Positions 29,982-38,059 of a stretch of 64,000 nucleotides of DNA are shown in pieces. Under the pieces are notes generated by a model. The model saw only the letters and a list, made by a program, of their open reading frames with translations. It made no database searches and was not told the origin of the DNA. Within the stretch, counting starts at the first letter, position 1, and each line of letters starts with the position of its first letter. The translations under genes and the position numbers were made by a program. The stretch is from positions 1-64,000 of the forward strand of contig JAHXHS010000017.1 of assembly GCA_025656455.1 (NCBI GenBank), given 5' to 3'. The stretch is from Candidatus Thiodiazotropha sp. (ex Epidulcina cf. delphinae). GTDB taxonomy: Bacteria; Pseudomonadota; Gammaproteobacteria; Chromatiales; Chromatiaceae.

Positions 29982-30274
29982 GTGTGGTGTAACGTATAAA
30001 CTGTACCCATCAGCGAGACGCTAAGCCGTTAGCTGCTAGGCGCGTTGCGCCGGGAATGGCGCGCCCTTTCCAAGCAACGCAACAACGCAGATGACGGCTT
30101 AGCGCCTCGCCCGAAGGGAGGCCCGTCAATGCCTCAATCCTGCGTTGCAGCGCTTGACAAGGGCGCTGCCATTGCCTGCGCGCTGCGCCTGGGGCACCCC
30201 AAGGGCACTTCCTGCGGGGCGTCTTGAGGCATTGACGGGCCTCTGATTGGTACAGTTTATACGTTACACCACAC
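29982..30274. mobile_element. MITE D, TA-flanked
   Basis: A 293-base element has terminal repeats of over 30 bases (GTGTGGTGTAACGTATAAAC and its inverse, one mismatch near the inner end), with TA at 29980-29981 and 30275-30276. Two internal hairpins are present: CGCTAAGCCGT with ACGGCTTAGCG, and a perfect 20-base pair beginning GAGGCCCGTCAATGCC. It carries no gene. It sits between aspS and nudB, just past the aspS stop, and may act as its terminator. Confidence 0.8.
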
Positions 30275-30362
30275 TAGTATAGAACACTACACTAGCTATC
30301 GAATCCGAGTCCAAGGATTCAGGTTATTGACATGTCAAAACCATCCGGCAATAGGCTGAGAA

Positions 30363-30806
30363 ATGCAGACTAGAATATACAAACGCCCAGAATCCGTACT
30401 GGTAGTGGTCTTTACCGACCGGGGTGAAGTCCTGATGCTTCGCCGAACCAGACCGGGCGATTTCTGGCAGTCTGTGACCGGCAGCCTGGGGTGGGGTGAA
30501 TCCGCCGCACAGGCTGCCAGGCGCGAGCTCTACGAAGAGACCGGTATCATGGCCGGTAACGGGCTGATCGATCTCGCCTGTCAGGAGCGATTCCCCATCC
30601 TGCCGGCCTGGCGATCCCGCTACTCAGCCTCCGCCCATACCAATACGGAACACTGGTTTGCCTTGAGACTGCCCTATCGGCGACAACCAAGACTGGATGC
30701 CGATGAGCATGCTGAATTTTGTTGGATCTCCTATCAACAGGCCTTGCGGCTGGCTACGTCATGGACCAACCGCAAAGCGATCCGGCAGCTTTTCGGTGGT
30801 CTGTAG
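30363..30806 (+). CDS. nudB: Dihydroneopterin triphosphate diphosphatase (NudB)
   Basis: This 147-residue Nudix hydrolase has a full Nudix box in GSLGWGESAAQAARRELYEE (GX5EX7REUXEE, completed by TG and Ile). The early KRPESVLVVV and RTRPGDFWQSVTGSL stretches are typical of NudB, which removes pyrophosphate from dihydroneopterin triphosphate in folate synthesis. Finding it beside aspS is a common proteobacterial arrangement. Confidence 0.9.
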   Translation: MQTRIYKRPESVLVVVFTDRGEVLMLRRTRPGDFWQSVTGSLGWGESAAQAARRELYEETGIMAGNGLIDLACQERFPILPAWRSRYSASAHTNTEHWFALRLPYRRQPRLDADEHAEFCWISYQQALRLATSWTNRKAIRQLFGGL

Positions 30807-30904
30807 AGCACCCACTCCGACAGAGCGAAAGCCGTTCAGCACGTGCCGTTGGGCCGTTGCAGTAGATTAGGACACTACACTAGAAATGCGGGTTAACCAG
30901 TCTG

Positions 30905-31573
30905 TCATGTCCTGAGTTTTTCAACCACCCGGAGCAGTTTCTCCTTGGCTTCCGCACCCACTTGTTTAGGCGCTTCAGTGATACACAGGCCCAGCACGCT
31001 CTCCGGGTCCATGAAGCTGACCACCACTTTGCCGTCGTTTGTCTCGCGGATGATGAAATTACAAGGGAGGAGGGTGCCCGCATTGGGTTCGCTGTTCAGC
31101 ACCCGGTCGGCCAGTTTCGGATTGCAGGCGCCGAAGATATGATAGGCGGGAATCGCCTTTCCCATCTTGTTTTTGAAAATCGCCTGCACATCAACATCGC
31201 TGACGATACCGAGGTGTTCCTCCATTAATGCCTCGTGGACCTTATTAACCCGGCGACCCAATAGTGTACTTTCAGGGCTACAAGAATGTCCTTGATCAAG
31301 GCGTGGCTCGCAGGCAATGGTGATTCCCTTGTCAAGAGTCACAACGAAGAGCAAGGGCATTCTTGTAGCCCCTAACAGATTGATATTTAATAGACAGGCC
31401 GCAGTGTGCCTGCCTGCATGCTGCGTTATCAAAACTTGCTGGCGGCTACAGCGGCGTTTTGATGCCTTGCTGCAGGCAGGCACACTGCGGCTGAAAGTAC
31501 ACTATTGGGTCGCCGGGTTAATAGCTACGGCCTGGTCGAAAGGGAGATCGATTTCTGTGTTAAATTCGTACAT
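30905..31573 (-). pseudogene. DUF302 gene split by MITE C
   Basis: The gene starts at 31573 (MYEFNTEIDLPFDQAVA), is cut at 31522, and resumes at 31244 with KVHEALMEEHLGIVSDVDVQ. Removing the element and one TA copy restores a perfect frame across AVA-KVHEA. The rest matches DUF302: FGACNPKLADRVLNSEP, LLPCNFIIRE, VSFMDPESVLG. DUF302 proteins are small alpha/beta proteins of unknown role, often linked to sulfur or metal metabolism. An internal start could still give the long distal frame, but the true N-terminus is lost. Confidence 0.85.
31245..31521. mobile_element. MITE C, TA-flanked, inside DUF302 gene
   Basis: A 277-base element has perfect 31-base terminal repeats (outer end TTAACCCGGCGACCCAATAG), with TA at 31243-31244 and 31522-31523. 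Two internal hairpins are present: CTACAAGAATG with CATTCTTGTAG, and a 19-base perfect pair around GCAGTGTGCCTGCCTGCA. Confidence 0.9.
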
Positions 31574-31648
31574 AGTGCCTCCGTCATGTTGGAGGCGGTA
31601 TTTCAACAGAGTCTCATTTGGAAGGCATTGAGTTTCATCAAGCCACAT

Positions 31649-31686
31649 ACTAACCCGAATGTCGCCTAGCCTACGTTCGGGTTAGT
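31649..31686. promoter_or_regulatory. 11-base inverted repeat in a divergent intergenic region
   Basis: ACTAACCCGAA and TTCGGGTTAGT pair perfectly around a 16-base centre, between the DUF302 gene (leftward) and the membrane protein gene (rightward). No T-tract follows. An operator is possible. Confidence 0.35.
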
Positions 31687-31802
31687 AGCTTATAGTGATG
31701 CGTGAGACCGTTTTTTTGAGAACCCACAGTCGTGGAATCTTTGTCGACTGTGAATTTGAGGGCTCAGGCCGGACAGACATGTCATGGGTGTCGTGATCGT
31801 TG

Positions 31803-32390
31803 ATGAGTTATAAAGAGATCCTTAGCGCAGTTGCAATTGCACTTACGTTTATCGCATTCCTGCCATATATCTATTCAACCTTGAGGGACGAGATAAAACC
31901 CCATGTGTTTTCCTGGGTGGTATGGGGTTCCACGACTTTCATTGTCTTTCTGGCGCAACTCGATGATGGCGGCGGCGCGGGTGCTTGGCCGATCGGGGTC
32001 TCCGGCTTGATTACTCTCTATGTCGCATTCCTGGCATACACAAAAAAATCAGATATCACGGTTACCGTAAGTGACTGGTTCTTTTTCCTGTCGGCGATGG
32101 CAGCCCTGCCGTTTTGGTATCTGACTTCCGACCCACTGTGGGCAGTCGTGATATTGACCTGTGTCGATGTAGCGGGATTCGGCCCGACTGTTCGCAAAGC
32201 CTTTAATCATCCTTTTGAAGAAAAACTGACTTTCTTTGCGATATTCATGATTCGCAATCTATTGGTTATCATGGCGCTGGAGCACTATTCATTGACGACA
32301 GTTCTTTTTCCTGCTGTTATAGCCGGCGTTTGTTTGGCTTTTATAATGATGGTTTTGTATAGAAGACAAATCTTCAATAACCAGGAATAG
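31803..32390 (+). CDS. Hypothetical multi-pass membrane protein
   Basis: The product has 195 residues and about six hydrophobic helices, with short loops and few charged residues. An early PYIYSTLRDEIKPHVFSWVVWG stretch resembles small transporter-like proteins of the PQ-loop/SWEET size class, but I do not recognise the family with confidence. The ATG at 31803 is preferred over the TTG three bases earlier. The next gene begins 8 bases after the stop, so the two were probably co-transcribed before that gene was broken. Confidence 0.6.
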   Translation: MSYKEILSAVAIALTFIAFLPYIYSTLRDEIKPHVFSWVVWGSTTFIVFLAQLDDGGGAGAWPIGVSGLITLYVAFLAYTKKSDITVTVSDWFFFLSAMAALPFWYLTSDPLWAVVILTCVDVAGFGPTVRKAFNHPFEEKLTFFAIFMIRNLLVIMALEHYSLTTVLFPAVIAGVCLAFIMMVLYRRQIFNNQE

Positions 32391-32398
32391 GGAAGTCA

Positions 32399-33308
32399 GT
32401 GGAACAGATTCTCATATATTCAGATAGTCTTAGTTGGGGAATAATTCCGAACACAAGGCATAGACTGCCCTTCCATGAGAGATGGCCTGGCGTGTTTGAA
32501 ACATCGCTCAATGCCGCCGGAAAGCAAGTCAGAGTGATCGAAAATTGTCTGAATGGCAGACGGACGGTTTGGGATGATCCCTTCAAGCAAGGGCGTGACG
32601 GTTCAGATGGGTTGGCCCAGGTGATTGAAATGCACTCACCTTTGAAACTGGTCATCCTAGGGCCTGTTAACACTAATTTGATAGCCACTGTTGTGCCTGA
32701 AAAAGCGCCAATCAAGGCACGAGGAGCGTAGTTTGGTTGTTCCAAATAAGCGACGAGTAACGCCGAGTGGCGCTTTTTCAGGCGCAACCCGAAGGGCCAA
32801 GGCCCTGTTTTCGCCCAGCGGCGTTATCAGTCGCTTATGTAGACCCAGCTACACCGCGCTCCTTCTGCCTTGCTGGACAAAAACAGGGTCTTGGCAGTGG
32901 CTATCAAATTAGTGTTAACAGGCCCTAATGCTTGGTAGTAACGATTTTCAGTGCACGCACGACAACGATGCATGGTTGTCGGCTCAAGGCATGGCGAAGC
33001 TGATTCGAACCATTCGTCAGTCTCCTATTGAGCCGGGAATGCCTGTGCCTGCGATTATGATCGTGGCGCCGCCTGTGATTAGCGAACCTAGGGGGAGTAT
33101 AGCGAGCAAGTTCATTGGGGCGGAAAAAAGGTGCGTGGGACTGGCCGGTGAACTTGAGAAAATCGCCAAGGAATACACGACGCTGTTTTTTGATGCCGAG
33201 TGCGTTACCCAGGCAAGCAAGGTGGATGGTATTCATCTGGATGTGGAACAACACAAGGCATTAGGGGATGCTATTGCCACAACGGTTTTGAACAAGCTTG
33301 AGTTGTAA
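32399..33308 (+). pseudogene. SGNH/GDSL hydrolase split by MITE A copy 2
   Basis: The first part starts at a GTG (EQILIYSDSLSWG, block I with the nucleophile Ser) and runs to LKLVIL at 32657. The element follows. The frame resumes as MLGSNDF (block III GxND) and ends with DGIHLD (block V Asp-His). Removing the element and one TA copy joins ATC CTA ATG CTT in frame, giving an uninterrupted SGNH hydrolase of about 210 residues. All four SGNH blocks can be traced, so the enzyme was probably active before insertion. The natural substrate is unknown. Confidence 0.88.
32660..32926 (+). mobile_element. MITE A, copy 2 (TA-flanked), inside SGNH hydrolase gene
   Basis: This 267-base copy is the near-identical inverse of 16639-16904. 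It has perfect terminal repeats of over 30 bases and TA at 32658-32659 and 32927-32928. The close similarity of the two copies and the intact flanking gene halves point to a recent insertion. Confidence 0.9.
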
Positions 33309-33470
33309 CGCAGCCATGACTGCCAACACTGATGGCTCGCTGGGATCGTAGGAAGAAAAGAAATTTGCCTCAACAATGCACACAATGATTCTTTGCGTGC
33401 TTGGCGGCTTTGCGAGAGTCAATTATCGTCTTGAAATACCCACAAATTTTGCTGAAGAGCCATAAAATAA

Positions 33471-33490
33471 GGGGTGGCCGAAGCCACCCC
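33471..33490 (-). terminator. Rho-independent terminator of the molybdoenzyme operon
   Basis: Read leftward, an 8-base GC stem (GGGGTGGC and GCCACCCC) around TTCG is followed by TTATTTTAT. It lies about 30 bases past the stop of the catalytic subunit. Confidence 0.85.
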
Positions 33491-33518
33491 GATTCCTCAA
33501 TGTAAGCCTGTTAAGGAA

Positions 33519-36212
33519 TCAAACCACATTGCGCGGTGCGAATGACATGGAGCGGAATTCGCTCTTGTATTTCGACTCGCCGATCTTCTTGATCCGCGCA
33601 ACACCGATCTTGTAGTTGTAGTTGCCGCTGATTTGATCCGGCACACGCCCCTGCAGGGTGTTGGAGGGTTGAGCGGTATTGATGAAGTAGGAGTACATGG
33701 TTCCTTTCTTCACATGGGGCGTGACAATCGCCACCGCCGTAACCGCTGCTTTATCCAACTCGATCCAATCGTTCTTCAACAACTCAGCAAAGTTGAAGTC
33801 CTTGCCATGCACGCCTTTGATGGTCTGCTTGAAGTTAGGCACACGGTCGGAGTAGAGCAGTACCTGATCACCCGATTCGATACCCCGTTTCGCGGCATCG
33901 TCCGGATGGATCTCGGTCCAGTTCTCGGGCCAGCGCTGGGAGATGTAGGCGCGACGGTCCACATCGTCGAATCCGGACTGCCAGATTTCGTTGATACGGC
34001 CGTTGGTGTGCCACAGCTCGTCATCCTTGGGCTTCATCCACGCCCAGTAGTCGGAGAACAGGCTCCAGGGATGTTTCTGGATATTCACCTTACCGCTCTG
34101 TGAATTGAAGTGCGTGCCCTTCTTATTGATCATGTTGGCGCCCTGGGTACGACCCTCGGCCACCAACTGCTCTTGAGACATCGTCGTATCGTGCAGGCGC
34201 ACGGTTCCAAGCAGCTCACCGGTCTTGTAGTTGTAGAAGGCCGGACCCTGGATACCCTCGGTGCCCAGCTCGCGCAGCTTTTCATGCAGGGTTTTGCCCT
34301 CTTTATGGGCAGCGACCTTGACCATGTGGTAAGCCTTGCGGTTACCGCGGCTGAAGCGAGAGGACTCTTCACAGACTTCATTGGAGTTCTTCCAGTCGAA
34401 GCCGTCAAAGCCCATCTTCTTGCCCAACTGGGCAAAGATCCACCAGTCCGGTTTGGAGTCGCCGGGTGCGTCATAGAACTTGGAGTAGAGACGAATACGA
34501 CGTTCGCCATTGGCGCGGACGAAGTCTTCCTCACCCCAGGTAGCAGCCGGAAGAACGATGTCGGCAAACCGGGAACCGATGGGATCGCGCAGGTAGATAT
34601 CCTGGTTGAGCACTACGGTGCCGCCTGCATCCATACGTTTTTTCAGTGTCTCGATGATTTCCTCTTTGTCGAATGAGCGGACCTGATGCGGATTGTTACT
34701 GACCAATTCTTCGAATTTGCTATTCAGACCACCGGATCCGCACATGGACTGAATCCAGGTGGTGCCGACCACATGGGCGAAGCGGGTGTTGCCCGAGTAG
34801 AAGTAGCGATCGCAATCCAATGCCTGGCGACGACGACCGGGGCGTTTCTGCGCCGATTTATTACGCGGATATCCACCACCGCTGGTGCCGCCACGCTGGT
34901 GTCCACCGAAACGACCGACCATTTGACCGGGGCGACCGCCTGCGCCACAGATCGTGGCCAGTGAACTCACCGCATTGGTATTGCCGGTGTTATTGGACCA
35001 GTAGAAACCCTTTTCGATACCCAGGGAGGTCTTCGGGCGGGTGCCGTCAGCCTTGGGTTTGGCCATCCACTCCGCGGCCTGATAGATCTGCTCAACCGGA
35101 ATGTTGGCAATCTTGGCGGCGTTTTTCGGGTCGAACTCGTCCTGAGAGAAATTCCATTTTTTGTAGTCCTCAAAACCCTTGGTCTGGAATTTGCCCCAGG
35201 TTGTGCGCCACTGCCAGGGGGTGTTCCGGGTGCCCTGGCCGAAACCGGAGCTGGACTCCCACTTGTTGTTGACCCACTTCTTGATCCACTCGCTGTCTTC
35301 CCAGCCCTTTTCCATGATGACCCGGGCGATGGCGCCCAGTACGGGCGTATCGGTGCCGGGATCGAGTTGGATGAAGAGGGCATTGCCCCGGTTCTTGGCA
35401 TAGGCGATACCCGCGGTTTCACGCACATTCAACCAGATCGTCTTCTGACCGCCGTCGATGGCGGGTTTGATGAACTGGTTGAAGATCATGGTCTTGGTTT
35501 CGTAGGGATCGGTGCCGCAGATCATCAGGACTTCGGCATCGCCCCAGTCCTTGTAGGATGGACCGAAGTTATCGAAACCGGCATCGCGGAAACCCGGTGT
35601 TGAAGTGACGTTGGCCGGTGTGTCATGCATGGTCCAGTTGGCGGTCTTCATGGAACGACGCGCGAACTTGGAGCCTGCATAGGTGTTTTCAACATACTGA
35701 TACGAGTAGATCTTCATACCGTATGCGTTAGCGCCGTATTGTTTCACGGTGTATTTCATCAAGTCAGTTGCGATATCCAGCGCCATATCCCAGGAGACCG
35801 GCTGCAATGTACCGTTGATGCGGATCATCGGTGACATCAGACGGTCATTGGTGGGCTTGTCCGGGTTGTAACACTTCTGGGCGATACAGCCACCACGGAT
35901 GGAGGAGTCACCATTAATATTTACAACCTTGGAATCTTTGTCAGGAATGACCACCACATTGTGGGGACGCCCCTTGTGCATCACTACATTGTATTGAGTA
36001 GGTGCTACCCATGCCTGTAGTGGACCACTTGGGAAGTCGATGCCAAAGGCGTTCTCAGCAGCCTTCATGCCGCCGTCAGGCGTGCCGACCGGCCAACGAT
36101 AGACCTTGTAACCACAGGCGACGATACAGTAGTCACAGCAAGTGGTGAGGACTTCAGCGCTTTTCGGCGGCAGAGGTGATTTATCTTCGGGAAGGTAGTA
36201 TTTCGTTGCCAT
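33519..36212 (-). CDS. idrA: Iodate reductase catalytic subunit IdrA (AioA-like molybdoenzyme)
   Basis: This 897-residue DMSO-reductase-superfamily protein has no signal peptide of its own. An N-terminal CDYCIVACGY (Cys 26, 29 and 33) is the Aio/Idr-type iron-sulfur site, and SSIRGG stands where a fourth Cys would be, so a [3Fe-4S] cluster is expected. Later blocks (TWGKFQTKGF, GRFGGHQRGGTS, ANGERRIRLYSKFYDAPGDS) match the arsenite-oxidase branch. Compared with remembered AioA residues for arsenite (His195, Glu203, Arg419, His423), the Arg and second His are kept, but His195 and Glu203 align to Pro and Asn. With a Rieske partner and two di-haem peroxidases in the operon this fits IdrA. It probably acts in the periplasm, carried out with IdrB. 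A strong ribosome site (AGGAGGAG) precedes it. Confidence 0.8.
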   Translation of the reverse strand: MATKYYLPEDKSPLPPKSAEVLTTCCDYCIVACGYKVYRWPVGTPDGGMKAAENAFGIDFPSGPLQAWVAPTQYNVVMHKGRPHNVVVIPDKDSKVVNINGDSSIRGGCIAQKCYNPDKPTNDRLMSPMIRINGTLQPVSWDMALDIATDLMKYTVKQYGANAYGMKIYSYQYVENTYAGSKFARRSMKTANWTMHDTPANVTSTPGFRDAGFDNFGPSYKDWGDAEVLMICGTDPYETKTMIFNQFIKPAIDGGQKTIWLNVRETAGIAYAKNRGNALFIQLDPGTDTPVLGAIARVIMEKGWEDSEWIKKWVNNKWESSSGFGQGTRNTPWQWRTTWGKFQTKGFEDYKKWNFSQDEFDPKNAAKIANIPVEQIYQAAEWMAKPKADGTRPKTSLGIEKGFYWSNNTGNTNAVSSLATICGAGGRPGQMVGRFGGHQRGGTSGGGYPRNKSAQKRPGRRRQALDCDRYFYSGNTRFAHVVGTTWIQSMCGSGGLNSKFEELVSNNPHQVRSFDKEEIIETLKKRMDAGGTVVLNQDIYLRDPIGSRFADIVLPAATWGEEDFVRANGERRIRLYSKFYDAPGDSKPDWWIFAQLGKKMGFDGFDWKNSNEVCEESSRFSRGNRKAYHMVKVAAHKEGKTLHEKLRELGTEGIQGPAFYNYKTGELLGTVRLHDTTMSQEQLVAEGRTQGANMINKKGTHFNSQSGKVNIQKHPWSLFSDYWAWMKPKDDELWHTNGRINEIWQSGFDDVDRRAYISQRWPENWTEIHPDDAAKRGIESGDQVLLYSDRVPNFKQTIKGVHGKDFNFAELLKNDWIELDKAAVTAVAIVTPHVKKGTMYSYFINTAQPSNTLQGRVPDQISGNYNYKIGVARIKKIGESKYKSEFRSMSFAPRNVV

Positions 36213-36225
36213 TGTATATCTCCTC

Positions 36226-36801
36226 CTAACCTTCCATCAGGTTTTCGTTACGGCCGAAAATGAGGCCCATCATGCCGACAGCGTAGACGTCATCACCGTC
36301 CAGTTCGAGCAGAACCTGAGGAATACTCTGGTAGGCCTGACCTGAAACGATAATGCCATGGCGAGTCAGATCGTAGGTGGAGAGGTGCAGTGGACACTGA
36401 CCCAGTACACGATGCTCACCCACTGCCTGATACTTACCCGTGAGATAGCCGCCCTGGTGTGTGCAGAGGTAGCTGAAACCCACGATATCTCGCTGGGAAC
36501 CTATACCGCCACCCGCTTTGGCGCCATCCATCTTCACCACGAAGCAATTGCTGTTCGGACCATCGTCGGGGTAGTTGAAGTCCAGCGGCTGGTTGTCTTT
36601 AAGTTGACTCAGTTTGGCAACCAGTTTGCGTGGGTAGCCAACAACACGTGCCTTTGCCTGGGCCTGGCCCGGGAACAGGCTGATTGAGATTGTGCTTGCG
36701 GCAGCCGCGGCAGAACCTGAATACATCAGGAACTGGCGGCGATTCAACATGCATTTGCCATGCTCGGCCGCAGTCTCATCTTTTTTCTTCAGATCAGTCA
36801 T
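36226..36801 (-). CDS. idrB: Rieske subunit IdrB with Tat signal
   Basis: The 191-residue protein has a twin-arginine signal (NRRQFLMYSGSAAAAA, about 21-50). The Rieske [2Fe-2S] ligands are in LCTHQGG (Cys-x-His) and GQCPLHLSTYD (Cys-x-x-His). It is the small subunit of an Aio/Idr-type enzyme. It would pass electrons between a c-type carrier and the molybdenum subunit, and its Tat signal would export the complex. Its ATG overlaps the stop of the upstream peroxidase gene (TAATG) and it lies 13 bases before idrA. Confidence 0.85.
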   Translation of the reverse strand: MTDLKKKDETAAEHGKCMLNRRQFLMYSGSAAAAASTISISLFPGQAQAKARVVGYPRKLVAKLSQLKDNQPLDFNYPDDGPNSNCFVVKMDGAKAGGGIGSQRDIVGFSYLCTHQGGYLTGKYQAVGEHRVLGQCPLHLSTYDLTRHGIIVSGQAYQSIPQVLLELDGDDVYAVGMMGLIFGRNENLMEG

Positions 36802-38045
36802 TATTTTGCCTCCTGTGCGGCTTTCAGCTCAGCCAGGGTGAACAGAGGAGCATAGGGTGGCTGTTCGGGCTTCTCCATGGTGATCTCCGGACCGGAGAAT
36901 GCCTCCAGAAAGGCCACCAGATCCTCTTTCTCCTGGTCATTCAGGCCGAGTGGTTTGATCAGCGCACTCTTGGTTTTCGTGAACAGCGTGGTGCGTCCCT
37001 CTTCATCGAATCCGCCGCGATTATAGAAATCGATGACTTCTTCCAGAGTGTAGAAGACACCGTTGTGCATATAGGGCGCGGTGTAGGCGATGTAACGCAG
37101 CGGTGCGGTGCGGAACTTACCTTTGTCCCATTTGTTCTTTGAACGGTAGTAGAAACCCCAGTCCGACTTGGCGGCGCGATAGCCCTCTTCAGTCTGACCT
37201 TTGGCATACTGCTCAAAACGGAAGGTGATCTGGGCGAGACCGTCTTCTTCCCAACGTTTGTTCGGCGGAACGCCGATGTTGTGGAAGTCGGAGTCGGTGG
37301 TCAGTTCACCGTTGTGGCAGTTGATGCATCCCGCCTTGCCGTTGAACAGCTTCATGCCGCGCACCTGCTGTTTACTCAAGGCGCTCTTGTCACCCTTCAG
37401 GTACTTATCGAGGGGGACTTCATATTTACCCGTGGTATTCATGGTGCGTTCAAAAGCGGAGATGGCATGCCAGACATCATCGATAATCGGCCATTCGGTG
37501 CCAAAGACCTCTTTGAAACGTTTCCTGTACTCGGGAATGAGCGCCAGACGCGCTTCCATGATGTCATCTTCACCATTACCGGCGACGCCGCCCTTGGCAG
37601 CCGATTTGGCCTGCTTTTCATTGGATGAGGCGGAGCCGGCCCAGAACTGGCGCGGGAAGTAGGCGCTGTTGATGATGGATTGGCTGTTGCGCCAGTGAAC
37701 CGTGCCGGGATAGCCGCGGGAGAAGTCTTCCGCCCAGGCCCAGCCCTGTTCAGGCTCATGACAGGTGGAACACCCCGTTGAGGCGTCACCGCCTACGCGT
37801 GGATCGAAAAACAGCAGTTTGCCGAGTTCCACTTTGGCGGGTGTCAATTTGTTATCGGGTGGGATAGGGGCCTTACCCAATGGCGTCAGTGGTGGCGGTG
37901 CTGATGGCTGCATGGCCATCTTAGCAACAGCCATCTTTTCGGGTGTTGCGGCATGTGCCTGTTTCGTGGCGGTGGCATCGCAACCGGTAAACACAGTCAC
38001 AACAGCGGCAGCAACCAGGCTAAGCGTAACTTTCTTCATATGCAT
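36801..38045 (-). CDS. idrP1: Di-haem cytochrome c peroxidase (MauG family), lipoprotein, IdrP-type
   Basis: The product has 414 residues from the ATG at 38045, which is 8 bases after GGAGG. The signal ends in the lipobox VFTGC, so it is probably a lipoprotein. Two haem c sites, CSTCH and CINCH, lie in the two halves, with the MauG/CcpA blocks KVELGKLLFFDPRVGGD and RTAPLRYIAYTAPYMHNG. In idr clusters two such peroxidases are thought to remove reactive by-products such as hydrogen peroxide during iodate reduction. Which of the two is P1 is arbitrary here. Confidence 0.8.
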   Translation of the reverse strand: MHMKKVTLSLVAAAVVTVFTGCDATATKQAHAATPEKMAVAKMAMQPSAPPPLTPLGKAPIPPDNKLTPAKVELGKLLFFDPRVGGDASTGCSTCHEPEQGWAWAEDFSRGYPGTVHWRNSQSIINSAYFPRQFWAGSASSNEKQAKSAAKGGVAGNGEDDIMEARLALIPEYRKRFKEVFGTEWPIIDDVWHAISAFERTMNTTGKYEVPLDKYLKGDKSALSKQQVRGMKLFNGKAGCINCHNGELTTDSDFHNIGVPPNKRWEEDGLAQITFRFEQYAKGQTEEGYRAAKSDWGFYYRSKNKWDKGKFRTAPLRYIAYTAPYMHNGVFYTLEEVIDFYNRGGFDEEGRTTLFTKTKSALIKPLGLNDQEKEDLVAFLEAFSGPEITMEKPEQPPYAPLFTLAELKAAQEAK

Positions 38046-38059
38046 GGTCATTACCTCCA

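Noticed and set aside
31649..31686. Terminator
   Set aside because: The stem is good but no T-tract follows on either strand, so I list it only as a possible operator.
33519..36801. Arsenite oxidase AioAB
   Set aside because: The fold fits, but two of four remembered arsenite-site residues differ and two di-haem peroxidases are co-transcribed, so idr is the better call.
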